A stretch of DNA of 64,000 nt from SVEL01 sp045126215. Lineage in GTDB: Bacteria > Bacillota > Clostridia > Lachnospirales > Lachnospiraceae. Below, piece after piece: positions 18,746-25,694 of this stretch (position 1 is its first letter; each line of letters starts with the position of its first letter). Under the pieces are notes generated by a model. It saw only the letters and a list, made by a program, of their open reading frames with translations, ran no database searches and was not told the origin of the DNA. The stretch is taken from NCBI GenBank assembly GCA_045126215.1, contig JBGVOD010000040.1, positions 62,001 through 126,000 of the forward strand, in the 5' to 3' direction. A program made the translations under genes and the position numbers.

Positions 18746-19849
18746 TTAAGCAGTGATTTGTCCACCAATGATAAGAGCATCATTAAGTTTAACTAAATCA
18801 TACATTGTGCTGAATCCCTGAGAAGTAGCACCATCAGCAAATTGTAATAACTGAGTAGGTACGATTGGCATATACGGGGCATACACAGCTACCGCACTCA
18901 TCATATCATTACCATTTACACCAACAGCGAATTTACCAGGAGCCATAGCTGGGCTGATAAATACTTTAAGAGAACCAATTGTACCAGCAAGATATGGACC
19001 GTTGATTGCACCAGCCGGAGCTGCTTCGAAGCTATCCATCATTGAAAGAACTGGAAGAATGTTAGAAGCACAAATCATATAGTTAGGAGCAAATTTCTTT
19101 GTTGCATCGTAAATTCTCTGTCTTGCAATTTCAAGAACCTCAGCAAATCCTGCATAATGCTCTCTCTTGGACACACCAACTGGAAGAGTCTTAGACCAGG
19201 TTAATTCAGCCTGACCAGCTGCATCTAAAGCGCTGAAGTTTGCTGTTGCAACTTCATCTAACAGGTTAACAACTTCTGTATCGATTTCATAGGAAAGTTG
19301 TCCAACTGCTTTCTCAGCTAATTGATCACCAAGATCAAATCCATAATCTGTCTTAGCCTGGAATGCAGCAATCTGTGAATAGTAAACTGCAATTCTACGA
19401 GCTTTTGCAAGTAATGGAATAGACTTGATTTCAGCTTTAAGAGTAGGTAATTTCTCTTGAGGAATGATAATATTGTCATATCTATAAGCAATCTTATCAC
19501 CATTTACGATTGTGTAAGAAGCAGAAGTACCATCAGCATTCTTGAATGTCATGCTTGCTAATGTACCTGTTTCAGCACTAGCTGCAGAAGCAAATGTACC
19601 GAAAACAACAGAGCCATCAGCTGCTTTGATGACTTTAACATCACCAAGAACTGTGTCATCAGCTGCTTTGAACACATCCTGTGCAACAGGAGTCCATGCT
19701 AATACTGTCTGAGAAGTTGCAAATGTTTCTGTAACTGCTTCAGAAGTATACTCACCATCAACATCACCGAGCTTGAATGGGCTATTGAATAAAGCATCTC
19801 GCTCTGTTTCACCTTTCTTTGTTCCAGCAAGGTACTCGACGTAGGCTAC
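18746..19849 (-). CDS. Major capsid protein, exon 3 (gene = join of 22702-22565, 21205-21050, 19849-18746)
   Basis: Joining three exons gives a 465-aa protein: 46 codons from exon 1, 52 from exon 2 and 367 here. The fold is of the T4-type HK97 class: the E-loop/N-arm region lies across the exons, and the last 150 residues ('FAPNYMICASNILPVLSMM', then 'SLKVFISPAM', 'YAPYMPI' and a C-terminal 'LNDALIIGGQ') are the P- and A-domain strands of this family. An extra domain at about residues 145-210 of the full protein is rich in Ala, Ser and Asp and probably projects outward. Exon 1 contains I-A-E at residues 15-17, a likely prohead protease cut site. This exon begins with GTA after the intron-terminal G at 19850; the in-frame ATG at 19852 belongs to the intron. 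Confidence 0.85.
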   Translation of the reverse strand, partial: VAYVEYLAGTKKGETERDALFNSPFKLGDVDGEYTSEAVTETFATSQTVLAWTPVAQDVFKAADDTVLGDVKVIKAADGSVVFGTFASAASAETGTLASMTFKNADGTSASYTIVNGDKIAYRYDNIIIPQEKLPTLKAEIKSIPLLAKARRIAVYYSQIAAFQAKTDYGFDLGDQLAEKAVGQLSYEIDTEVVNLLDEVATANFSALDAAGQAELTWSKTLPVGVSKREHYAGFAEVLEIARQRIYDATKKFAPNYMICASNILPVLSMMDSFEAAPAGAINGPYLAGTIGSLKVFISPAMAPGKFAVGVNGNDMMSAVAVYAPYMPIVPTQLLQFADGATSQGFSTMYDLVKLNDALIIGGQITA

Positions 19850-21049
19850 CAAATATGTTACGAATTATTCATTGGTTTAATCCTTCCTTTTACAAAACCA
19901 TCAGGTATAATTGAATCAATTTTTATCATTTTTTCAATTTCGCCATTATTAATCCAAAAAATATTAGATTTTGATTTTTTAATTTTTTCTATTGTTTCTT
20001 TGGATTTTTTCTTTCCTGTTTGATTTGGGAAGGGGTTAATTAATCTACCTTTAACAAAACCTATAGGTATTATTTCATCATCTTTAAATTTTCTTTCAAC
20101 AATTCCATTATTGTAATAATGAGTTCCCTTATTTCTTAATGATGAAACTAATTTGCAATATTCAGTGGGTTTTTGATTTTTATTAGCTTCTTTTATTTTT
20201 CTTTTATGTTCTTCAGTTAAATGAACATTTTGTTTTCCATATTTATTACCATATTTTTCAATCTTTGTATTTTGAGATTTTAAAGAATTATTTTTAACTC
20301 TTTCATCTGTCTCACTAGTTAATCCTTTATTCCAAGAAGAATCTCCAACATGACCATCTCCACCATCAGTTAAATTATAACCAATTGGAAATTTAGAATT
20401 AAAATATTTTATATAATATTTTTCTTTTTCATTAAGTTCTTCAAGAGTATTTGCAGAATCAACTAATTCTAGTTTAAAATTATCAATCCCATTTTTCTCT
20501 ATACTTTGATTTATTATTGTACCACTGGTAATATAATTTTCATCTAATTTATATTCTGAATATTTATGTTTTCCTATATAGATTTTGTTATTTAATAAAT
20601 TTGTAATTTTATAGATATAACCATACATAATAATCTCCTCTAATGATTATATGTAAATTATAATGTAGTAATCTAATAATTAGAGGTTATCAGAAAGGTT
20701 AATTACTCCCTGTCCTACATTATAATTATTACCTCAAATAATTCTCATTATGTCACCATAATGTTCAGACTATATCATCAACTTATATTGTTTTATCCTT
20801 TATAAGTTGCCATGCACTTCGATTTCATTTGAAATCTACTCTACTCACTTCTTTACATAAGTGTTTCTCTTATGCTATGTTTTCGATAGTCGTTGGACCT
20901 TTTATTGATTGAATTGAGATAAATGGCTTAAATTCTCCAATCAATAACTTGGCTGCTGATTGTCTTATATCCGTCGAAATATATAAGAGTTTCCAGCAAT
21001 TCACATGGTTTTTTATATGTATGTCACCACACATAGGTTACATTTATCT
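19850..21049 (-). mobile_element. Group I intron 2 in the major capsid gene (with GIY-YIG ORF)
   Basis: The 1200-nt element separates exon 2 (ending GGTTAT at 21050) from exon 3 (starting GTAGCC at 19849). The 5' splice site forms a good P1: exon GGUUAU pairs with intron GUAACC, leaving the conserved U-G wobble at the splice point. The intron ends in G (19850). Core pieces typical of subgroup IA are present on the minus strand: CGACTATCGAAAAC (20879-20892) and GATATAGTCTGAAC (20763-20776), the P3/P7 strands. The same blocks recur in intron 1. Here the nuclease gene lies 3' of the core. Confidence 0.88.
19858..20628 (-). CDS. GIY-YIG homing endonuclease of intron 2
   Basis: A 256-aa intron-encoded protein. 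The N-terminus is a GIY-YIG nuclease: MYGYIYKIT (the GIY strand) is followed by NNKIYIGKH (the YIG strand), and the catalytic region continues with 'NYITSG' and 'EKYYIKYFNSKF'. The centre has a Lys/Asn-rich linker (NUMOD3-like 'LTEEHKRKIKEAN'). The C-terminus holds two copies of a short module with pattern Y-N-N-G....(I)IP-x-G-F-V-x-G-R, at about 167-192 and 224-249, probably DNA-contact units. The start has a good Shine-Dalgarno (GAGGAG). The stop lies 8 nt before the 3' splice site, so the last codons overlap the conserved intron end. Confidence 0.85.
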   Translation of the reverse strand: MYGYIYKITNLLNNKIYIGKHKYSEYKLDENYITSGTIINQSIEKNGIDNFKLELVDSANTLEELNEKEKYYIKYFNSKFPIGYNLTDGGDGHVGDSSWNKGLTSETDERVKNNSLKSQNTKIEKYGNKYGKQNVHLTEEHKRKIKEANKNQKPTEYCKLVSSLRNKGTHYYNNGIVERKFKDDEIIPIGFVKGRLINPFPNQTGKKKSKETIEKIKKSKSNIFWINNGEIEKMIKIDSIIPDGFVKGRIKPMNNS

Positions 21050-21205
21050 ATAACCAGTGATAGAAGTCATTGGATTAACCATAACTAAATCAAATGCGAT
21101 TAAGTTAGGAAGGGATACATTGGTAAGATTTAAGCAAAATCTTTTCCAGTTACCCATGTCTGCACGTTGGGTAGCAGCAGAACTGTCAAATGCCTCGTTC
21201 ATAAA
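21050..21205 (-). CDS. Major capsid protein, exon 2 (52 codons)
   Basis: The 156-nt exon reads in frame without stops (F-M-N-E-A-F-D ... S-I-T-G-Y) and continues exon 1 and exon 3 exactly: codon CGT (end of exon 1) joins TTT here, and the final TAT joins GTA of exon 3. It encodes the segment with 'ADMGNWKRFCLNLTNVS' that belongs to the N-terminal part of T4-type capsid proteins. Translation in isolation would hit a stop 3 nt into the intron on either side, so it is not an independent gene. Confidence 0.85.
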
Positions 21206-22564
21206 CAAATGTGTTACGAATATATCGTTTCCATATATTCTCTCTATGTCACCATAGAAGTTCAGACTATATCATCATCCTTAATTGTTTTATCCTTTTA
21301 AGGATGCCTGGCACTTCGGAAATACTATTTCCTACTCTACTCACTTCTTCACTTATGTATTTCTCATAAGTTATGTTTTCGATAGTCGTTGGACCTTCTC
21401 TTTATTAAAGAGCTTGGTTCAGGATTGTCTTTAAATTGGCTGTTTAAAGAGTTTCCCTGAGTTCACCAGGTTTATCTTTTTGTATATTTTTTACCAAACA
21501 CAAAACCTTTATTTTTATAATTTTGTATATCACATTCTTTTACCATTTTATAAATGGTTCCATCAGTCATCCATCTTCTATGTTCTTCTTTTTGATTTGG
21601 TCTTGTTGCTTGACCCCTTCCTTTTTCCCAACCATTTTGAATATAAAAATCTAATTCATCTGGTTTTATATACTTAATAGAAAATTCTTTGTGAATACAA
21701 ATTGTATTTGATTTACCTTTTTTTAAATTTTCTTTTGCTTGTTCGGAATGTTTTTTAAATCCTCTTTTATATCCTAATGATTCATAATAAGGTAAATCTT
21801 CTTTATTAATATATAACACATTTCCATCTGAATTTATTATTGAAATTTTTCCTTTTCTAGAAGTTGTGATTCCTCTCTTTTTTGAAGCTATTTTTTCAAC
21901 AATTTCTGGTGAGCGTTTTTTACCTTTGGCCTTACTTCCATTTTTTAAAAATTCTTCACTGTGATTATATTTTAATCCAATATGAGAATTAGCTCTATTT
22001 TTCTTTTCTTTTTCACCTGGAATATAACCACCTATTTCAAATCCTTGAAGCAAGTAATTGTTAATTTCTTCTGGCAATACTCTTTTTAAAAGATTATTTT
22101 TTCTTATATAAATCAAACCTTTCTGACTACCGCCGGAACCGCCTTCTTTTAAATTATAAAAATTATTGGATTCTACACATTTGAATTTGTTTATATATTT
22201 TATTTCGGCTTCATTTAATTCTTCCTTTGAAAAACATTCTTTTAATATTTTACATTCAAAATTCTCTTTACCATATTTTTCAAAAGCTTGAATTAATATT
22301 TTACCAGAACCTTTATAATTTTTATCAAAAGTTTCAGATTTATGTTGTCCTATATATTGTTTGTTATTTATTGTGTTTGTTGTTAAATAAACATATCCAT
22401 ACATATTATTCTCCCTTATAAAATAATATATAAAAAGTGTAGTTAGATTAATTAATAAGGGTAATTAATCAATAGTTTCGAACCTACTGTCCTACACTAT
22501 TTATCTGTGTTTAATTTACAAAAAGTTTTTCATTATATATTACTATATAATGCCGCTTTATTTA
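21206..22564 (-). mobile_element. Group I intron 1 in the major capsid gene (with GIY-YIG ORF)
   Basis: The 1359-nt element separates exon 1 (ending CCCGT at 22565) from exon 2 (starting TTTATG at 21205). P1 is visible: exon CCGU pairs with intron GCGG eight nucleotides downstream, with U-G at the splice point. The intron ends in G (21206), within the block ATTCGTAACACATTTG that intron 2 also has at its end. The core strands CGACTATCGAAAAC (21375-21388) and GATATAGTCTGAAC (21260-21273) match those of intron 2. Unlike intron 2, the nuclease gene lies 5' of the core, so the two introns have a common core but different ORF placement. Confidence 0.88.
21472..22404 (-). CDS. GIY-YIG homing endonuclease of intron 1
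   Basis: A 310-aa intron-encoded nuclease. The GIY strand (MYGYVYLTT) and YIG strand (NNKQYIGQHKS) open the protein, then 'NYKGSGKILIQAFEKYG' and 'KYINKFK' complete the family pattern. The rest is Lys-rich and contains several diverged copies of a 25-30 residue module (hydrophobic strand, Asp/Lys, then a G-(F/W/Y)-x-x-G end), at about 95-125, 195-225, 245-275 and 283-307. These resemble the modules in the other homing proteins here and probably bind DNA. The start ATG follows GGGAG. It belongs to the same family as the intron 2 nuclease but is clearly not a recent copy. Confidence 0.85.
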   Translation of the reverse strand: MYGYVYLTTNTINNKQYIGQHKSETFDKNYKGSGKILIQAFEKYGKENFECKILKECFSKEELNEAEIKYINKFKCVESNNFYNLKEGGSGGSQKGLIYIRKNNLLKRVLPEEINNYLLQGFEIGGYIPGEKEKKNRANSHIGLKYNHSEEFLKNGSKAKGKKRSPEIVEKIASKKRGITTSRKGKISIINSDGNVLYINKEDLPYYESLGYKRGFKKHSEQAKENLKKGKSNTICIHKEFSIKYIKPDELDFYIQNGWEKGRGQATRPNQKEEHRRWMTDGTIYKMVKECDIQNYKNKGFVFGKKYTKR

Positions 22565-22702
22565 ACGGGAAACATTGTTTAAGCAAGTTGCTACAGTTAA
22601 TTTCTTAATGTTGGACATCTTCTGTCCGTTGTGTGTTTGGCTGTAAACAGATTCAGCAATTTTGATTCTGTTTGAATAAGCCTCTAATAAATTTTTAGCC
22701 AT
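22565..22702 (-). CDS. Major capsid protein, exon 1 (46 codons, start of gene)
   Basis: Starts at ATG 22702 after AAAAGGAAATAAATATAAA. It encodes MAKNLLEAYSNRIKIAES and 28 more residues ending in N-N-V-S-R. Without splicing the frame stops at the TAA three nucleotides into the intron. The I-A-E at residues 15-17 (and L-L-E at 5-7) fits the L/I-x-E cut rule of T4-type prohead proteases, so mature capsid protein probably begins at residue 18. The protease gene ends 30 nt upstream of this start. Confidence 0.82.
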
Positions 22703-22731
22703 TTTATATTTATTTCCTTTTCTATTAATTT

Positions 22732-24609
22732 TTATTTAGACTCTAATAAGCCCAGTAATTGCTCGTCTACAAAATCATCCTCGCTTCCTTTTGGAAGTAT
22801 GCTATTCTTAGTCGAGGTACGAGCATTTAATTTCATATTCTCATTAAACTGCATAGTGCTAAAAGGTAACTTGTTAATGCTTAATTTATAAGACTGTAAG
22901 TCTTCACAAATAGCATCTATATCATCAATGTTATAACTTTCTGGAAGTTTGTTCTTTATCTCGTTCGATGATATGCCCAATTTTAATGCTTGAGAATCAA
23001 TATATCGATTGATAACATTTGATGTTATCTTCTTATAATTTTCAACTAATTGATTACTCTTTTCCAGTTTCTTGGAATATGAATTTTTATTAAGTTGTAA
23101 ATCTTTAGTCAAATCTGCAATTTGTTCTTTTAACGTCTCTACTTCATTAGAAGATACTTTAAGCTTTTCGTTTAAGGACTCTATGAGAGACTTCTTATCA
23201 TTTACATCTTCAGTTAATGCTTTTCTTGCGTTGACATTTGTAGTAACTCGTTTGTTTAATTTTTCTAATTCTTGTTCTTTTAAATTGAGATTTTCTTCTA
23301 ATTTATCAACTTTCATCTTTAAAGCTTTAGATTGATTAGAACTCTCGGTTAATTTACTTACTTGTTTTTTAAGCTCTGCGATCTTATTATTCGCCTTCTC
23401 ATCTTTTGCATAGCAAACTGATAATTTTTCATTAAGATCAATTACCTTTTGTTCTAATTTACTCTTCTGCTTTAATACTTTTTGAAGCTCTTCAAATATC
23501 ACCTCGTCATTGACGACTGTTTTATCTTCCGGTACTTCATCTATATCTAAACTCGAGGTTGAGTTTTCAATATCGTCTGCATTTAATTCTTCATGAACCA
23601 TTATAGGGCTAATCTCTGAGTTCTTGTCTAGTTCGATCAAGTGTTTTGCTACAGAGATAAAATCCATAGGTTTAGATTTAAAATTCTCTACAACTTTGCC
23701 GTCTAGTATTATCTTCCAGTTCTCACCTTCTTCATCACCTTTTGCCCAATGGTATTCAGCATCATTATAAGGGTGAATTGTTTTTACTTCACAGAACCCT
23801 TCTTCAAAATTACTACCTGTTCTCCATGTATAGTAGTAAGTTGCAGAACAGCGTGTTCTATCTATATATCCAAGATCGTAATAATCATACTCTCCATGAG
23901 AATCTTTATGATGTGTATAATGAAGGTTGTTAGTAGAATCTACCCCTTCTACTTCTTCTGATTCATTTAAATCAATGCCTAAATCATCTAGAGTCTCCTC
24001 CATTACCTTCTTCTCCTCTTCGGAAGCCTTACTAATAGTGTCTTGAAGAGATTCTCTCAAGGATTTCCTGGTATTTAAAGACTCAGCTACATACTGTAAT
24101 CTTGCTGATTTTACTGCAGGAATTAAAACAATATCAAATCCCTGGCAGGTATAAGAGTCAGGATCTACTTCTTCATTACCGTCTCTACCTATAAAGGTAT
24201 CTCCACTTCCCCTACTAGAAACTCCTAATGTAGAACCGTATTCACATAATGTCTTTAATATTCTACCGTTAGGAGTATCCAATATATCGAAAACAGCAGT
24301 TAATTTACCATCATTGTTCTTTTTAGGAACTTCCGGCATAACAACGGCTATTTTCTCCATGTCTGTTTCTTCTCTATCAAGAGGATGACCTAACTCTCCG
24401 AAACACACACCGTTCTCTATTCTTTCCTTCATTATAGGATCTTCAAAAGTTTTTTCCCATAATTCCTCAGAATAATGACGACCGTTTCTTGTTGGAGCTA
24501 AAAAATCAGCCACGATCCCAACCAGTCTGCCAAGAATGCCTCTTGACTGTTGTTCTTCTGGAGATAATTTCTGATATTCTAATTCTTCTCTCTGTAAACT
24601 TTCTAACAT
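22732..24609 (-). CDS. Prohead protease fused to scaffold (gp21-like protease plus coiled-coil core)
   Basis: A 625-aa protein with two parts. Residues about 25-185 match T4 gp21-type prohead proteases: 'GIVADFLAPTRNGRHY' is followed by 'GVCFGELGHPLDRE' (His75) and 'STLGVSSRGSGD' (Ser131/132), the expected His and Ser of the active site, then 'GFDIVLIPAV'. Residues about 360-560 are a long coiled coil rich in Lys, Glu, Leu and Ser, as in scaffold/core proteins. Several E-S-L-N and D-L-N-E motifs lie between the parts, so it can cut itself apart. Such protease-scaffold fusions are known in other large phages. It lies directly upstream of the capsid gene. Confidence 0.85.
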   Translation of the reverse strand: MLESLQREELEYQKLSPEEQQSRGILGRLVGIVADFLAPTRNGRHYSEELWEKTFEDPIMKERIENGVCFGELGHPLDREETDMEKIAVVMPEVPKKNNDGKLTAVFDILDTPNGRILKTLCEYGSTLGVSSRGSGDTFIGRDGNEEVDPDSYTCQGFDIVLIPAVKSARLQYVAESLNTRKSLRESLQDTISKASEEEKKVMEETLDDLGIDLNESEEVEGVDSTNNLHYTHHKDSHGEYDYYDLGYIDRTRCSATYYYTWRTGSNFEEGFCEVKTIHPYNDAEYHWAKGDEEGENWKIILDGKVVENFKSKPMDFISVAKHLIELDKNSEISPIMVHEELNADDIENSTSSLDIDEVPEDKTVVNDEVIFEELQKVLKQKSKLEQKVIDLNEKLSVCYAKDEKANNKIAELKKQVSKLTESSNQSKALKMKVDKLEENLNLKEQELEKLNKRVTTNVNARKALTEDVNDKKSLIESLNEKLKVSSNEVETLKEQIADLTKDLQLNKNSYSKKLEKSNQLVENYKKITSNVINRYIDSQALKLGISSNEIKNKLPESYNIDDIDAICEDLQSYKLSINKLPFSTMQFNENMKLNARTSTKNSILPKGSEDDFVDEQLLGLLESK

Positions 24610-24629
24610 TTATCATTCACCTTTCAGAT

Positions 24630-24842
24630 TTACAACGCTGATGGTTGATAAAATCTCTGTGATTTTCTTTCTTCCTTGGTTTTGCGTTTTAAATAATTTT
24701 CATGTTTACGTTTGCGTTTTAAGCTTTTACTCTCATAATACTGATGTCTTTTATAATCTTTTATGATTTCAAATTTCTGTACTTGTTTTTTAAAACGTTT
24801 TAACGCACTATCAAGGCTTTCACCTTCTCTTATTTTTATCAT
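24630..24842 (-). CDS. rpsU-like: Ribosomal protein bS21 homologue
   Basis: A 70-aa basic protein of bS21 type: it starts MIKIREGESLDSALKRFK, then 'EIIKDYKRHQYYESKSLKRK' and ends with Lys/Arg-rich residues. bS21 sits on the 30S subunit near the anti-Shine-Dalgarno helix and affects start-site choice. I place the start at the ATG at 24842 rather than at 24860, because GGAGAGG lies at the right distance upstream and family members begin with (V/I)KxRE. The gene sits alone between a promoter-like motif (24930-24946) and the prohead protease gene, in the late head block. Phage-encoded bS21 has been reported in other large phages and is thought to steer host ribosomes to phage mRNA. Confidence 0.85.
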   Translation of the reverse strand: MIKIREGESLDSALKRFKKQVQKFEIIKDYKRHQYYESKSLKRKRKHENYLKRKTKEERKSQRFYQPSAL

Positions 24843-24929
24843 ACAATCAGTCCTCTCCATATAGATATATAAAACTCTATATAATTTAGCAAAATATTTC
24901 TTTAGACTTTTAAAAAATATTATTTTTTC

Positions 24930-24946
24930 TTACATTATATATACAG
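24930..24946 (-). promoter_or_regulatory. Candidate phage promoter upstream of the bS21 gene
   Basis: Minus strand reads TGTATATATAATGTAAG. The same TGTATATA-TAAT core occurs in at least five other intergenic spots in the head/tail blocks and upstream of 52801. No good -35 box precedes it, so it may be a late promoter read by a modified polymerase or a phage sigma factor. Confidence 0.4.
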
Positions 24947-24949
24947 TAT

Positions 24950-25198
24950 TTAAATTTCTTTCTCGATAGTCTCTCTTAAAAACTCAAAGTATTCTTCATA
25001 TTCATCTACTGTTGCTTCTACAATTTCACATTCACCAGAAGTCGATATTCCAGTGGCTTTTATAAAAGCTGTTAGGATGATATCAGCTTCTTTTAGGTCC
25101 TTTGCTCTACATACTGCCCAAGATACTTCATATGATTTTCCTGGTCCGTTTTCTACGTCCCCATCATCTATATCATAGCTTATTAATTTCCAAAACAT
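24950..25198 (-). CDS. Unknown acidic protein, 82 aa
   Basis: I do not recognise this small acidic protein. It has an N-terminal strand (MFWKLISYDI), a 'VSWAVCRAKD' strand and an amphipathic C-terminal helix, so it is probably a compact alpha/beta domain. The start ATG overlaps the upstream stop by 1 nt, which indicates translational coupling with the 154-aa gene and the portal gene. A function in head assembly is possible from position only. Confidence 0.5.
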   Translation of the reverse strand: MFWKLISYDIDDGDVENGPGKSYEVSWAVCRAKDLKEADIILTAFIKATGISTSGECEIVEATVDEYEEYFEFLRETIEKEI

Positions 25199-25662
25199 TA
25201 CTCTTCTGTCTCCCTGTAAAAGCTCTCACATACTTTTATGTCTGCTTTAATTATTTTCATTAACTTAATACAATTAGTTAAATCAAAGGTTTTGAAATAA
25301 TTGTTTAATACTTTTGTTATTTCTTCTGCTCTTGAATGTTGGTAGAACATTATCATGTTATCAACATTTTTTGCATATAATATAATTTGAGTTAATAAGG
25401 CAGATAATGTTGTTAGTACTTCTTTTATCTCTTCGTTTTCTTTTACTATGTTAATATATAGTTTGCTTTTTTTATCATTATAAGATTTTCTTATCTTCTT
25501 ATAAAAATTAGTTAGGTCTAGTTGCCTATTATCATTAATAAATTTTAATATCTCTATTATAGGTTCCGGTGCTAATATCTGTTTTTTAATCTGTTCCTTT
25601 ACATCAACACCTTCATCTCTTAACTCTGTTAATAATAACAACACATCTTCTTTAGTTATCAA
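25198..25662 (-). CDS. Unknown helical protein, 154 aa
   Basis: An all-helical, Lys/Glu/Ile-rich protein with no Cys cluster, signal peptide or transmembrane segment. It lies 32 nt downstream of the portal gene and is coupled to the following 82-aa gene by a 1-nt overlap. T4-type phages carry small assembly factors (gp67/gp68-like prohead core proteins) between portal and protease; this protein occupies that slot, but I see no sequence feature that proves it. Confidence 0.5.
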   Translation of the reverse strand: MITKEDVLLLLTELRDEGVDVKEQIKKQILAPEPIIEILKFINDNRQLDLTNFYKKIRKSYNDKKSKLYINIVKENEEIKEVLTTLSALLTQIILYAKNVDNMIMFYQHSRAEEITKVLNNYFKTFDLTNCIKLMKIIKADIKVCESFYRETEE

Positions 25663-25694
25663 AACATCTCACCTCTTTCTTTAGATATAATCTA

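Noticed and set aside
19852..19858. ATG at 19852 as the start of the capsid gene
   Set aside because: It lies in the intron-terminal block shared with intron 1; the upstream exons are needed for the N-arm of the capsid protein.
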